A DNA stretch of 49,432 nt, taken from contig CANLTI010000039.1 in assembly GCA_947494095.1 (NCBI GenBank), positions 1-49,432 of the forward strand, in the 5' to 3' direction. This DNA comes from an uncultured Pseudomonadales bacterium (lineage in GTDB: Bacteria; Pseudomonadota; Gammaproteobacteria; Pseudomonadales; Cellvibrionaceae). Numbering within the stretch: position 1 is the first letter of the stretch; each line of letters opens with the position of its first letter. Under the pieces are notes generated by a model. It was given only the letters and a program-made list of their open reading frames with translations, made no database searches and was not told the DNA's origin. The position numbers were made by a program, and so were the translations under genes. Shown in pieces: positions 33,903-45,800 of the stretch.

Positions 33903-36407
33903 GTGAGCGATACCGATTTAGAGACTGATGTAGATATTGACAGCGATTTTGACGATAGCTTAATCGACGACACCTTAATGGATGATACCCGTGAGGTGGT
34001 GCCTGCCGCGCTACCCGCGAGCGCGGCACCGGCTAAAAAGCCGCGCAAGCCCAGAGCCCGCAAGGCCAAAAAAACGAGCAGCCCTAGCGTTGAGCAAATA
34101 GCCGCTGCCACGCATAAAGCGGGTATGCTTGCCGTGATTATGCGAGAGGGTTTATTGATTGCTATTGCTGCCGGCTGTGGTTTTTTTACTTTGGCGCTTG
34201 CAACATTTGACCCCTTTGACCCGGGTTGGTCCAATACGGGCACCAATACCGGGGTGGCTAATGCAGGTGGCCCAGCGGGAGCATGGCTGGCGGATGTGGC
34301 CTTTTCGTTATTTGGCTATATGGCCTACTTATTTCCTTTAATGCTGGGTTATCAAGCGTGGTGCGTTTTGCGTGACCGCCGAGCGAACGCTTTTGACCCG
34401 GTTATTTTAGGGCTGCGTTTTATTGGTTTTTGGTTGGTGATGGTATCGGCCACTGGCATGGCGGTGCATGCGCAGGGGCTAGAGTCGACCCGCTTACCTT
34501 CGTCTGTAGGTGGCGTATTGGGCCTATCGATTGCCAGTGCTGTTGATGGTGCTTTTGGCGTGATTGGCGGCTCATTAATGTTGCTGAGCTTGCTCTTATT
34601 TGGCTTGACCATTTTTATTGATATCTCTTGGTTTACGGTAATGGATGCGATTGGCAAAGCCGTATTAACCTTTAGCCGCTCACAGGTTGAGCGCTGGCAG
34701 CATTACCGGTTGCGCAGGCAAGAGCGCAAAGCGGCGCAAGCGTCGGTGCAGCGGCGTCATGTTGCGGTCGAAAAAGAAATTAAGCATACCCAAGAGCGCA
34801 AAGTGCCCACCATTAATTTACCGCCAAAGGCGCCAGCGCTGAGCCCCAGAGTCGAAAAAGAAAAGCAGCAAACCTTATTTGTTGATGAAGAGCCCATTGT
34901 GGGCGAGCTACCGCCGATTAGTTTGCTTGAGCCTGTGCAAAAAAACGATAAAAAGGGCTTTTCCGAAGAGTCGCTCGAGGCCATGTCGCGTCTATTAGAG
35001 CTAAAACTCAAAGACTTTAATATTACCGTAGAGGTCGTAGAGGTCTTACCGGGCCCCGTTGTAACGCGCTTTGAGTTGCAATTGGCACCAGGCATTAAAG
35101 CCAGCCGTATTACCGGCTTAGCACAAGATATTGCACGCTCGCTGGCGGTCATTAGTGTGCGAGTCGTCGAGGTGATTCAAGGCAAGTCGGTTATTGGTAT
35201 CGAGATTCCTAACGAAGAGCGTGAAATGGTGCGCTTAAGTGAGGTCATTGCCTCGAGTATTTACGAAAAGTCGCGCTCACCGCTCACCTTTGCGCTAGGG
35301 CATGATATTTCGGGTCAGCCTATGATTGCCGATCTCGCTAAAATGCCACACTTACTGGTAGCCGGTACTACAGGCTCGGGTAAGTCGGTGGGGGTAAACT
35401 CGATGCTGGTGAGTATTTTGTACAAGGCCTCGCCCGAGGAAGTGCGCTTACTCTTAGTTGACCCTAAAATGCTGGAGCTTTCGGTATACGAAGGAATCCC
35501 GCATTTGTTAGCGCCTGTGATTACCGATATGAAAGACGCCGCAACGGGCTTGCGCTGGTGTGTGGGCGAAATGGAGCGCCGGTATAAGCTCATGGCCGCA
35601 CTGGGTGTGCGAAACTTAGCGGGCTATAACAAAAAGGTAAGCGATGCCATTAAAGCGGGTGAACCCATTGCCGACCCCGTATGGCGGCCCGATGAGGCCG
35701 GTATTGGCGTGCAAGAGGCGCCGCTATTAGGGCGCTTACCGTTTATTGTGGTGGTCATCGACGAATTTGCCGACATGATGATGATTGTGGGCAAAAAGGT
35801 AGAGCAGCTCATTGCCCGTATTGCCCAAAAGGCGAGGGCGGCAGGTATTCATATGGTGCTCGCCACGCAGCGCCCCTCGGTCGATGTGATTACCGGCTTG
35901 ATCAAGGCCAACGTGCCAACGCGCATCGCGTTCCAGGTGTCATCTAAAATTGACTCGCGCACTATTTTGGATCAAGGCGGTGCCGAGCAGCTGCTGGGGC
36001 ATGGCGATATGCTGTATTTACCGCCGGGTACTAGCTTGTCGGTGAGGGTGCATGGCGCTTTTGTTGATGATCACGAAGTGCATGCGGTGGTGGCCGACTG
36101 GAAGCGACGCGGCGAGCCCAATTACCTAGAAGAAATTTTTAGTGAAGCCACCGATGCCGTTATGGTGCCAGGCTTTAGCGAAGACAGCGACAGTGGCGGG
36201 AGCGAGTCAGACCCTTTGTATGATGAAGCGGTAGCTTTTATTACCGAAACGCGCAAAGCCAGTATTTCCTCGGTACAGCGCAAGTTGCGTGTGGGCTATA
36301 ACCGCGCGGCACGTTTAATTGAGCAAATGGAGGAGTCTGGCGTTATTAGTGCGATGGGGCATAATGGCAGCCGCGATGTATTGGCGCCCCCGCCGCCCCC
36401 GCGATAG
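33903..36407 (+). CDS. ftsK: DNA translocase FtsK
   Basis: FtsK couples cell division to chromosome segregation, pumping DNA at the septum and activating XerCD at dif. The N-terminus begins with a very acidic stretch (DLETDVDIDSDFDD), then has about four membrane segments between residues 70 and 250. A short linker (about 260-350) leads to the motor. Walker A is VAGTTGSGKSVGVNSML near 485 and Walker B VVVIDEFADMMM. The C-terminal gamma domain that reads KOPS is present (DEAVAFITETRKASISSVQRKLRVGYNRAARLIEQME). The start is taken as GTG 33903. GTG 33879 and TTG 33837 are alternatives, and no ATG precedes the membrane part in a likely place. The linker is short compared with E. coli. Confidence 0.92.
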   Translation: MSDTDLETDVDIDSDFDDSLIDDTLMDDTREVVPAALPASAAPAKKPRKPRARKAKKTSSPSVEQIAAATHKAGMLAVIMREGLLIAIAAGCGFFTLALATFDPFDPGWSNTGTNTGVANAGGPAGAWLADVAFSLFGYMAYLFPLMLGYQAWCVLRDRRANAFDPVILGLRFIGFWLVMVSATGMAVHAQGLESTRLPSSVGGVLGLSIASAVDGAFGVIGGSLMLLSLLLFGLTIFIDISWFTVMDAIGKAVLTFSRSQVERWQHYRLRRQERKAAQASVQRRHVAVEKEIKHTQERKVPTINLPPKAPALSPRVEKEKQQTLFVDEEPIVGELPPISLLEPVQKNDKKGFSEESLEAMSRLLELKLKDFNITVEVVEVLPGPVVTRFELQLAPGIKASRITGLAQDIARSLAVISVRVVEVIQGKSVIGIEIPNEEREMVRLSEVIASSIYEKSRSPLTFALGHDISGQPMIADLAKMPHLLVAGTTGSGKSVGVNSMLVSILYKASPEEVRLLLVDPKMLELSVYEGIPHLLAPVITDMKDAATGLRWCVGEMERRYKLMAALGVRNLAGYNKKVSDAIKAGEPIADPVWRPDEAGIGVQEAPLLGRLPFIVVVIDEFADMMMIVGKKVEQLIARIAQKARAAGIHMVLATQRPSVDVITGLIKANVPTRIAFQVSSKIDSRTILDQGGAEQLLGHGDMLYLPPGTSLSVRVHGAFVDDHEVHAVVADWKRRGEPNYLEEIFSEATDAVMVPGFSEDSDSGGSESDPLYDEAVAFITETRKASISSVQRKLRVGYNRAARLIEQMEESGVISAMGHNGSRDVLAPPPPPR

Positions 36408-36441
36408 ACACCACCTGATAGGTTCAGTGGTGGTAAAGCTT

Positions 36442-36469
36442 AAGCAGTAATAATGACTGCTTGTTTTTT
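36442..36469 (+). terminator. Rho-independent terminator after ftsK
   Basis: AAGCAGT (36442-36448) and ACTGCTT (36456-36462) are followed by GTTTTTT. A further inverted repeat (ACCACC/GGTGGT, about 36410-36434) lies just before it. Both stand between ftsK and lolA. Confidence 0.75.
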
Positions 36470-36496
36470 GATGCTGGTATCAGCTAAGAGTGCGTT

Positions 36497-37192
36497 ATGT
36501 TTTTATCTAAATACTTAAAATTAGCGGTTTTAAGGTCAAGCTTATTATTCGTAGGGTTGAGCGTACCGGCTGTGGTATTAGCCCAAGCGCCTGCAACACA
36601 CAGTGTGCAAGCGGCCAGCGATACCGCCGCCGAGCAATTAGTGAGTATTTTACAGGCCTATAAAAGCTTAGAAGGCCGCTTTACTCAAACACTCAACTCT
36701 AAAGACGGCAAGCAGCTGCAAACCACCGAGGGCACCTTTAAAATCAAGCGCCCAGGCTTGTACTTGTGGCAAAGTGCCGAGCCTTATCCGCAAACGATTG
36801 TAGGCAATGGCCAAACGATTTGGGTGTACGACCCCGACCTAGAGCAAGTAACAGTGACCCCACAAGCTCAAATGCCGTTTAACCCAGCGGTACTATTAAG
36901 TGGGGGCATTCAAGACTTAAGTACTCGCTTTAGGGTTGAACAAGTCGCAGCCTCAGCTCAAAAAGCATCACAAAGCACCTTTCATTTAACACCACTTAAT
37001 AGAGCCGATGCTCCTTTTGCGGCGGTGCGCTTAATATTTAATAAAAACGATATTGCGCAGGCAGTATTAACCGACCGCTTAGGCCAGCAAACCATTATGG
37101 ACTTTGATAACTTGGTGGCTAACCGCGTGCTTGATGATGCCCTGTTTACTTTTGTGCCGCCCAAAGGCACGGATGTGTTGATGAATGAGTGA
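36497..37192 (+). CDS. lolA: Outer membrane lipoprotein carrier protein LolA
   Basis: LolA takes lipoproteins from the LolCDE complex and carries them across the periplasm to LolB. A signal peptide ends near VVLAQA. The mature part has the family pattern [63 protein letters not shown] (about 50-115) and a closing [27 protein letters not shown]. At 231 residues it is of normal size. The ATG at 36497 has an AAGAG site. It overlaps rarA by 8 bp, so the two are co-translated, as in many relatives. Confidence 0.94.
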   Translation: MFLSKYLKLAVLRSSLLFVGLSVPAVVLAQAPATHSVQAASDTAAEQLVSILQAYKSLEGRFTQTLNSKDGKQLQTTEGTFKIKRPGLYLWQSAEPYPQTIVGNGQTIWVYDPDLEQVTVTPQAQMPFNPAVLLSGGIQDLSTRFRVEQVAASAQKASQSTFHLTPLNRADAPFAAVRLIFNKNDIAQAVLTDRLGQQTIMDFDNLVANRVLDDALFTFVPPKGTDVLMNE

Positions 37193-38522
37193 TTTGTTTA
37201 GTGCCGAGGTGGCGGCTAAAGCCGCCAGCGCAGCCCCGTTAGCTGCGCGCATGCGCCCGCGCAACTTAGCCGGTTATGTTGGCCAAGACCACCTACTCGA
37301 AAAGGGCAAACCCTTAGGCGAGGCTTTGCGCCACGGCGTATTGCATTCGATGATTTTATGGGGCCCACCGGGGGTGGGTAAAACAACCTTAGCGAGGCTT
37401 TTTGCTGACTTGGTTGATGGCCACTTTCAAGCCTTATCGGCTGTGTTGGCGGGCGTTAAAGATATTCGCCAAGCCGCCGAGCAAGCTCAGCAACGCTTAG
37501 CGATGCACGGCAAAAAAACGGTGTTGTTTGTCGATGAAGTCCACCGGTTTAATAAATCGCAACAAGATGCCTTTTTGCCCTATGTCGAAGAAGGCACAGT
37601 AGTTTTTGTAGGCGCAACCACCGAGAACCCTTCGTTTGAGGTGAATAATGCGTTGCTATCGCGCTGCCGCGTGTACGTGCTTAAATCACTGTCGCAAGAT
37701 CACTTAAATTTACTCATTGATAATGCCTTATTCGATAATACCGCAGGCTTGGGTCAGCAAAAGCTTACAGTCAGTAAAGCGGCACGTGACAGCCTAATAT
37801 TATGTGCCGATGGCGACGCTCGGCGGTTACTCAATTTATTAGAGTTAGCGGCTGATATGGTGTCGGCCGGCGGCCAAATCACCTTAGAGGCCGTAGAGCA
37901 GGTAGCCGCGCATGATGTACGCCGGTTTGATAAAGGCGGCGACTTATTTTACGAGCAAATATCAGCATTGCATAAATCGGTGCGCGGCTCCAACCCCGAT
38001 GGCGCCTTGTATTGGATGGCGCGCATGTTTGATGGCGGCTGTGACCCGGTATATGTGGCGCGGCGCGTGGTGCGTATGGCCAGCGAAGATATTGGCAATG
38101 CCGACCCGCGCGCTTTAGAGGTGGCGCTTAATGCCTGGGATGTACAAACGCGCTTGGGTAGCCCCGAAGGCGAGCTTGCCATTGCTCAAGCGGTGGTGTA
38201 TTTGGCGTGCGCGCCTAAAAGCAATGCGGTGTATACCGCTTATAAAGCGGTAATGGCCGATGTGAAAGCTGAGCCCAGTTTTGATGTGCCCAACCACCTA
38301 CGCAATGCGCCTACTACGCTCATGAAAAACCTCGATATGGGTAAAGATTACCGTTACGCCCACAGCGAAGAAGGCGCGTATGCCGCCGGCGAGCATTACT
38401 TTCCTGATGAAATGACTGCCCGTCAGTATTATCAGCCAGTGCCACGCGGGTTAGAGATTAAAATTGGCGAAAAACTCGCTCACCTAGCCGAGCTAGATGC
38501 CGCCGCCAAACAGGGCGAATAG
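37185..38522 (+). CDS. rarA: Replication-associated recombination protein RarA (MgsA)
   Basis: RarA is an AAA+ ATPase related to clamp loaders and RuvB that acts at stalled forks with SSB. Walker A is [17 protein letters not shown] (about 60-76), Walker [24 protein letters not shown], sensor 1 [20 protein letters not shown] and sensor 2 [14 protein letters not shown]. The C-terminal tetramerisation domain has [18 protein letters not shown] and [14 protein letters not shown]. The length of 445 fits. It starts within the end of lolA. Confidence 0.95.
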   Translation: MSDLFSAEVAAKAASAAPLAARMRPRNLAGYVGQDHLLEKGKPLGEALRHGVLHSMILWGPPGVGKTTLARLFADLVDGHFQALSAVLAGVKDIRQAAEQAQQRLAMHGKKTVLFVDEVHRFNKSQQDAFLPYVEEGTVVFVGATTENPSFEVNNALLSRCRVYVLKSLSQDHLNLLIDNALFDNTAGLGQQKLTVSKAARDSLILCADGDARRLLNLLELAADMVSAGGQITLEAVEQVAAHDVRRFDKGGDLFYEQISALHKSVRGSNPDGALYWMARMFDGGCDPVYVARRVVRMASEDIGNADPRALEVALNAWDVQTRLGSPEGELAIAQAVVYLACAPKSNAVYTAYKAVMADVKAEPSFDVPNHLRNAPTTLMKNLDMGKDYRYAHSEEGAYAAGEHYFPDEMTARQYYQPVPRGLEIKIGEKLAHLAELDAAAKQGE

Positions 38523-38576
38523 CCAAGTAGTATGCAGGCCGCTGTATGGCTTTATTGTGAGCTTTTAATGTAATAA

Positions 38577-38734
38577 GGGACGAGGAAAAAATACATTATC
38601 CAATAATACTTGTTTTCTGCTTCCTCTCCTGCGTTGCTCAAAGCGTTACATGCCCCGGCATGCGCCCCTTCGAGCGCCTTGCCGAGAAAACAGAACTCTA
38701 CGTCTAATTGGACAAACTATTATTCCCTCGCCCC
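38577..38734. mobile_element. Family 2 non-coding mobile element, copy 3 (158 bp), upstream of crcB
   Basis: The ends GGGACGAGG (38577) and CCTCGCCCC (to 38734) are flanked by the direct duplication TAA (38574-38576 and 38735-38737). It ends 29 bp before the crcB start codon and is nearly the reverse complement of copy 4 on the other side of crcB. Confidence 0.85.
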
Positions 38735-38763
38735 TAATGATGACAGAGTAACGAGGGCAAAAA

Positions 38764-39150
38764 ATGCTAATGCAGTTTGTGGGTGTAGCTTTTGGTGGTG
38801 CATTAGGGGCGTGCGTGCGTTTTGCTTTGGTATTGCTATACCCGTTAGTGCCTGGCCAATGGCCATTAGCCTCATTTATTGCTAATGTTAGCGGCTGCCT
38901 TATTATGGGTGCGCTTTTTTACTTAATTCAGCAATCGCATATGCCATTAAGCTTTAAACCGTTACTTATGGCGGGTTTTTTAGGGGCAATGACCACCTTT
39001 TCGAGTTTTGCTCTTGAGGCTTGGCTATTGCTTGAGCACAATGCGCACTTATTAGCGCTGGCGTATTTAGTGGTCAGTGTGATGGCCTGTGTTTTAGCGA
39101 TTGCATTAGGTTATGCGCTAGCGGGCTGGGGCGCTAAAGCGCTGGCTTAA
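38764..39150 (+). CDS. crcB: Fluoride channel CrcB/Fluc
   Basis: This small dimeric channel exports fluoride. Four membrane segments are visible in 128 residues, with the family motifs GGALGACVRF, the Asn of FIANVSGCLIMG, and the sodium/fluoride pore segment GFLGAMTTFSSFALEAW. The ATG at 38764 has CGAGGG upstream, and the ATG two codons later is a weaker alternative. No fluoride riboswitch is evident in the short leader. The gene keeps its usual place between rarA and serS but is bracketed by two family 2 elements in opposite orientation. Confidence 0.93.
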   Translation: MLMQFVGVAFGGALGACVRFALVLLYPLVPGQWPLASFIANVSGCLIMGALFYLIQQSHMPLSFKPLLMAGFLGAMTTFSSFALEAWLLLEHNAHLLALAYLVVSVMACVLAIALGYALAGWGAKALA

Positions 39151-39221
39151 AGTAGCTGGCACATGCGACTACATTGAAGGCGCCAGCGAGCAAGGCAGTG
39201 CGAAACACATGGCATACAGTA

Positions 39222-39425
39222 GGGGCGAGGCAATAATAGTTTGTCCAATTAGACGTAGAGTTCTGTTTTCTCGGCAAGGCGCTCTAAGGGGCGCATGCCG
39301 GGGCATGTAACGCTTTGAGCAACGCATCGGGGCAGGAGCCCCTTATTAGACATTGCAGGAGCATAATGTCGAGGAGAGGAAGCAGAAAACAAGTATTATT
39401 GGATAATGTATTTTTTCCTCGTCCC
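39222..39425. mobile_element. Family 2 non-coding mobile element, copy 4 (204 bp), downstream of crcB
   Basis: The ends GGGGCGAGG (39222) and CCTCGTCCC (to 39425) are flanked by the direct duplication GTA (39219-39221 and 39426-39428). It is inverted relative to copy 3. It holds an extra segment (about 39325-39375) that includes CCTTATTAGACATTGCAGGAGCATAATGTC, a changed form of the GACTTTG...CAAAGTC hairpin in which both arms changed together. The rest of 39151-39537 shows no gene. Confidence 0.85.
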
Positions 39426-39516
39426 GTAAGCCCATGACCGCATATTATAGTCACTATTGAGCGCTTAAAAGCGTACCGCCGCGCTCAAATATGTATACCA
39501 ATTAATTATTAGATAA

Positions 39517-40824
<1,308 letters not shown>

Positions 40825-40829
40825 GGCGC

Positions 40830-42218
40830 GTGCGTTACTTTCCGTTTTTTCATGACTTACAAGGCAAAACCTGCCTGCTAGTGGGCGGCGGGACTATTGC
40901 TTTGCGCAAGGCCCGCTTGCTCACTAAGGCGGGGGCGCGTATTACGGTTGTGGCGCCAAGCATTGGCGCTGAGCTTGCCGAGCTTATTGCGGCTACGGGC
41001 GGGCAGTGCGTTTACCAGCCCTATACTCCAGCGCATTTAAACGATGCGGTATTGGTTATTTCGGCCACCGATATTGAGAGCGTTAACGCCCAAGTCGCCC
41101 AAGACTGTAACGCCCGTAAGTTGCCGGTAAATGTGGTTGATGACCCTAGCAAATGCACGATTATTACCCCAGCTATTGTCGATCGTAGCCCGCTGATTAT
41201 TGGCATTACCAGCGGTGGTGAGGCGCCGGTGCTAGCGCGTATGGTGCGCTCACGCTTAGAGGCTCTATTGCCAAGCACTTATGGGTTGCTGGGGCAGCTA
41301 GCGAGCCGTTTTAGAGACGCGGTGAAAGAGCGCTTTAGCGATGGCGAGCAACGCCGCCGGTTTTGGGAGCATACCTTGCAAGGCCCTGTGGCTGAGCAGG
41401 TATTTGCCAAAAACCTCGATCAAGCCGAGCAGCTTATGCGCCAAGCCATTGATAGCGCAGACGATGCCATTGATCATATGCAAGGCGAAGTGTATTTGGT
41501 GGGGGCCGGCCCCGGCGACCCCGACTTACTGACTTTTAAAGCGCTGCGTTTAATGCAGCAAGCCGAGGTAGTGCTTTATGATCGCTTAGTGAGCCTGCCT
41601 ATTTTAGAGTTGGTGCGCCGCGATGCCGAGCGTATTTACGTGGGTAAAAAACGCGATAATCACGCCGTACCTCAGCAGGATATTAATCAGTTATTGGTTG
41701 ATTTAGCAAAGCAAGGCAAACGCGTATTGCGCTTAAAAGGCGGCGACCCTTTTATTTTTGGGCGTGGCGGCGAAGAGATAGAGCTCTTAGCCGAAAACAA
41801 TGTGAGCTTTCAGGTAGTGCCGGGTATTACCGCAGCCAGCGGGTGCGCGGCCTATTCGGGTATTCCACTGACCCACCGCGACCACGCACAGTCGGTGCGG
41901 TTTGTGACCGGGCATTTAAAAGAAGGCTCTTGTGATTTACCGTTTACCGAAATGGCCAGCGCCAATCAAACCCTCGTCTTTTATATGGGTTTGGTCGCGT
42001 TACCCGAAATTTGCCAGCGTTTAATCGCTGCCGGCAAAGACGCCAAAACCCCTTGTGCGTTAATCGAGCGCGGCACCACACCCGATCATCAAGTACATAT
42101 TGGCGATTTAACCACACTGCCGCAACTCGTTAACAAGACCCCCATTAAAGCCCCTACGTTATTAATTATTGGCTCTGTCGTCTCTTTGCAGAGTAAATTA
42201 AATTGGTATAAAGGTTAA
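40830..42218 (+). CDS. cysG: Siroheme synthase CysG (three activities)
   Basis: CysG turns uroporphyrinogen III into siroheme, the cofactor of sulfite and nitrite reductases. The N-terminal part (1-210) is the NAD-dependent precorrin-2 dehydrogenase and ferrochelatase, with [21 protein letters not shown] and [19 protein letters not shown]. The C-terminal part (about 215-460) is the SAM uroporphyrinogen methyltransferase, with [52 protein letters not shown] and [22 protein letters not shown]. It starts at GTG 40830, 5 bp after serS, so the pair forms an operon. The fusion is full length. Confidence 0.95.
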   Translation: MRYFPFFHDLQGKTCLLVGGGTIALRKARLLTKAGARITVVAPSIGAELAELIAATGGQCVYQPYTPAHLNDAVLVISATDIESVNAQVAQDCNARKLPVNVVDDPSKCTIITPAIVDRSPLIIGITSGGEAPVLARMVRSRLEALLPSTYGLLGQLASRFRDAVKERFSDGEQRRRFWEHTLQGPVAEQVFAKNLDQAEQLMRQAIDSADDAIDHMQGEVYLVGAGPGDPDLLTFKALRLMQQAEVVLYDRLVSLPILELVRRDAERIYVGKKRDNHAVPQQDINQLLVDLAKQGKRVLRLKGGDPFIFGRGGEEIELLAENNVSFQVVPGITAASGCAAYSGIPLTHRDHAQSVRFVTGHLKEGSCDLPFTEMASANQTLVFYMGLVALPEICQRLIAAGKDAKTPCALIERGTTPDHQVHIGDLTTLPQLVNKTPIKAPTLLIIGSVVSLQSKLNWYKG

Positions 42219-42248
42219 CTTAGCGGCGCCCTGTCGCTAAGGGTTTAA
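42219..42248 (+). terminator. Hairpin after cysG
   Basis: CTTAGCG (42219-42225) and CGCTAAG (42235-42241) form a 7-bp stem beginning at the cysG stop codon, followed by GGTTTAAT. The T-run is poor, so the call is moderate. It marks the end of the core gene block. The next 620 bp (to 42872) hold repeats, a long hairpin and an intron-like relic but no convincing full gene. Confidence 0.5.
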
Positions 42249-42397
42249 TCCTACTTCAGTCTACAGCTCGAAAGTTTTGGTGTTTTTCAAAATGATGTTC
42301 AATACTTTGCGGTTTTTAGAGGTTTTATAATGCCGCTTAATTGTTTATGTTGGCATAAAAGAGGGTATGCCCGCTTGGGTGTGTGGTGCATTATAGT

Positions 42398-42421
42398 GTT
42401 CATGTTCATGTTCATGTTCAT
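42398..42421. repeat. Four tandem GTTCAT hexamers
   Basis: Four exact copies of GTTCAT lie in non-coding DNA after cysG. Further on (42453-42524) is a stretch with GCCGCCCATTCAAGGC and CGGCATCCTGCCTCC motifs, similar in style to intergenic repeats of other gammaproteobacteria, but I cannot assign it. Confidence 0.8.
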
Positions 42422-42640
42422 GTTGGTTATTTGGTTGGGTCGGTTGGATCGGGGCGCCGCCCATTCAAGGCACGCGGCAAGTACTTCCCTGTAGGCTCTA
42501 GTCGGCATCCTGCCTCCAAAGGCCCTGAATAGATGACGTGGGCGGCTTTTGGTTGGTGGTTTGGGGTTTCGATCAAGCGGGTAAACCGCGTTTATTTAGG
42601 CGAACGGCTCGTAAAAGACTACAGAACATGAGCGACTTCA

Positions 42641-42680
42641 TCTAAAATAATCGGCATAAAAGAACGCCGGTTATTTTAGA
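42641..42680. other. Long hairpin (15-bp stem, 10-nt loop)
   Basis: TCTAAAATAATCGGC (42641-42655) pairs with GCCGGTTATTTTAGA (42666-42680) along 15 bp with one G-T wobble. It begins at an in-frame stop (42643-42645) that ends a short open stretch reading RLFRRTARKRLQNMSDFI, perhaps the tail of a lost gene. It lies 40 bp before the domain V-like RNA and could be a terminator of that lost gene or part of the same RNA. Confidence 0.6.
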
Positions 42681-42719
42681 TAAGCTTACGCAAAAACTGC
42701 GAGAGCGAGTGCGACCGAG

Positions 42720-42770
42720 GAGCTGGATGCGGGAAACTGTACGTCCGGACATGTATGGAAGCTTCATGTG
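42720..42770 (+). ncRNA. Group II intron domain V/VI-like RNA relic
   Basis: GAGCTGGATGCGG-GAAA-CTGTACGTCCGG folds as a hairpin with the features of group II intron domain V: the AGC triad on the 5' side, a GAAA tetraloop closing the upper stem (GCGG/CTGT), an AC bulge on the 3' side and a lower stem (CTGGA/TCCGG). The next bases (ACATG...CATGT) can form a small hairpin in the place of domain VI. The pairs next to the AGC triad are weakened and no reverse transcriptase is nearby, so this would be a 3' remnant. It ends about 100 bp before the 1184-residue gene. Confidence 0.4.
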
Positions 42771-42872
42771 AATGAGGTTTCTACCATGATTACTACTGAA
42801 GCGGTGTTAGTTGATACGAATAAATTTCGCTAAAAAACAAGTAAATCAAAATAAAAAGGATTACTTCAACAA

Positions 42873-45800
42873 ATGACAACGGATGGAAAACAGCTCAGTA
42901 ATCCTTTTTCGACAGGCAGTGGTGGCGCAAGATTTGAGGCCAATATCCAGGCCACATTTGTTACCTTAATGCTAAGTGGCGGTTACGCTCCCTGTTTGCC
43001 CTCATGGCCAATCGTAGAAATAAAGCTACAGGGCGCAGTAGCAGGCTATGAGACAGATGATCTGATAGTTTTCGTTGAAAACTTTGTAAACAATGATCGC
43101 CGTCGGTTACTTGGGCAGGTAAAAAACTCAATTCCAATTACTACCAAGAGCAAATTATTTGCCGAGGTTATTCAAGCAGCTTGGAATGATTTTAATAATC
43201 CTAATGTCTTTACTAAAGGAAAAGATGTAATTGCTCTAATTACGGGGCCAATCAATGCCACAGACACTGACGGGGTTAATTGGCTATTAGAACAAGCTCG
43301 CCATACACGTGACGCTGATGAGTTTCTAACCCAAGTATATCGGGCTAATTTTTGCTCAGACAATGTCAGGAATAAACTGGCAGCATTTAAGGCACAACTC
43401 AAAACCGCCAATAAAGGCAACGATGTTGAAGAACAAGACTTATATGAATTCCTTAGACATTTCCACCTCCTCGGTTATGACCTTGCAAAAAAGGGAAGTG
43501 TCGTTTCGTCACTGCTGCAATCGCATATTGCACAATTCAATAAGGATATTCCCGATAAGATTTGGTACCAGATAGTCAATGAAGTACAAGATTTCAATCA
43601 ATATGCGGGGACAATTACTCTTGATACCCTACCTAATGATTTGGTCGAGCATTTCAGAGAACCCGAGATCACGCATATACCTAAAGAACTTGCCAAGGAG
43701 AATGTAGAAGGTGACGTTACAGTTCAGCCAGTTGCATCTGATTGGAATCAGCACACTTCTGCTCAAAAGCTGGCTGTTGCAAATCTAATCGGTAGTTGGA
43801 ATGAAAGTAATGAGGCTGACATCACGGTTGTCACGCAGATTATTGGGGAGGATTACAGTAACTGGATAGCAAATCTGCGAGAGACATTGCAGGTTCATGA
43901 TTGCCCTTTATCTTATAAAAATGGCTTATGGCGCTTCAAAGACCGTTTAAAGTCTTGGCAGGAGTTAGGCGTCAGGATTTTTGACAATCACTTGGATACT
44001 TTTAAGGCCGTTGCCCTAGAGGTACTCCGAATTGACGACCCTTCTTTTGAGCTGCCTGGAGAAGAGCGATATGCCGCTGCCATCCACGGGAAGGTGTTAC
44101 CGCATTCTAGCAATTTACGTGAGGGCTTGGCGGAAGCGTTAGCGCTTATTGGTAGTCAGGCAGCTTCTTTAACTAATTGCACCCAGGGAAAGGCAGGTGC
44201 TATTGCGGTGTTATCAGTGCGCGAATTGTTCGAGGGAAGTGATTGGGTACGCTGGGGCAGCCTGAATAGCTTACTACCAACCCTTTCAGAAGCGAGTCCA
44301 GATGAGTTTCTGTTGGCTGTTGAAAATGCCATCGCTGCTACACCCTCTCCCTTTGATGAGTTATTTGAGCAAGAAAATACGGGTGTTTTCGGCAGAAACT
44401 ATATTACTGGTCTTCTATGGGCGCTTGAAGGAATCGCATGGGAGGAAGCTTACTTGAGCCGCACTACTGTTGTTTTGGCAGAAATAGCCTCACATGACCC
44501 CGGCGGTAACTGGGCAAATAGGCCCGGTAACTCACTGACAGATATTTTTCTTCCTTGGATGCCACATACATTTGCTTCCGTTGAGAAGCGACAAGCAGCA
44601 CTTAAGACAATCTGTGCTGAGCAGCCCGAAGTAGCCTGGAAATTGTTGGAGAGCTTACTTCCAAATCAACATTCAACGACTTCCGGTACTCATAAACCGA
44701 GCTGGAGAGCAACCATACCTGAAGGCTGGGAGAAAGGTGTTACGAATGGCGAATATTGGGAGCAGTCTCGTTTTTGTGCTGAATTGATTGTCGAACAAGC
44801 AGGCTTTGATGTCGTTAAGCTTGCGTCTTTGGCGGGTAACTATGACCATTTGCAACCGCCCGCCTCTGAAACATTTAGAGATAAGCTTCTATCTGAGAGT
44901 TGTTTAATGCTATCTGAGCAAGAGCGTTTACCACTCTGGGTGGCTTTGTGCAAATTTATTGCTCACCATCGCCGTTTTCCAGAGGCTGATTGGTCCTTGG
45001 GGGAAGATTCTCTGCTTCCACTGGCGGAAATAGCGAGCCAACTGGCTCCAAAAAGTCCAACCCTCCTGAATAAGCGCCTGTTTTCAGATGCTGATGCTTA
45101 TCTCTATGAAGGAGATGGGGATTGGCAGGAAGAGCAAGAGAAACTATTCCAAATACGAAAATCTGCCATAGGGGATATCTTGGGTGAAGGGGGGATCCCT
45201 CAGGTACTAGAGTTTGCCTCGACAGTTTCCAATGCCCACCTTGTAGGTGAAGTGATGGCAGATTTGGATCAACCTGAGTTTGATGCAGAACTTTTACCTG
45301 CTTTGCTAGATAAGGCAGATCAAAAGCTTTGGTCCTTAGTTGCGGCCTATTCATGGCGCCGAAGGTTCATGGGCAACTGGCAGTGGTTTGATGATATTAA
45401 CAAGGTAGGCTGGGAGCCAAGGCAGATAGCTTTACTGTTGTGCGCTTTGCCATTTGAGAGAAATGCTTGGGATAGAGCAGCACAGTTGCTTGGTGAAAAC
45501 GAAGGTGAGTACTGGAACATGACGAGCGCCAATACCTATCAGACAGAGGACGATACTGAATATGCTCTCAGGAAGTTGCTTGAATTCGGTCGGCCAAATG
45601 CTGTGATAGATGGACTTGGCAGAGACTTATTTAAGAAGAAAGGTATCAACCCGGACTTGGCGTGTGATGCTTTGTTGTCGCTGGTCCAAGCTGAAGAGCC
45701 TACTGGAAGTATTGACAGCTACCACATCACCAAAATCATTAAAGCTCTTCAAGAGAATGCTACCACCGATCAAGATAAGCTCTTTCATGTTGAATGGGCG

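Noticed and set aside
38735..38763. Fluoride riboswitch before crcB
   Set aside because: Only 29 bp separate the mobile element from the crcB start, and no riboswitch fold can be seen in the leader.
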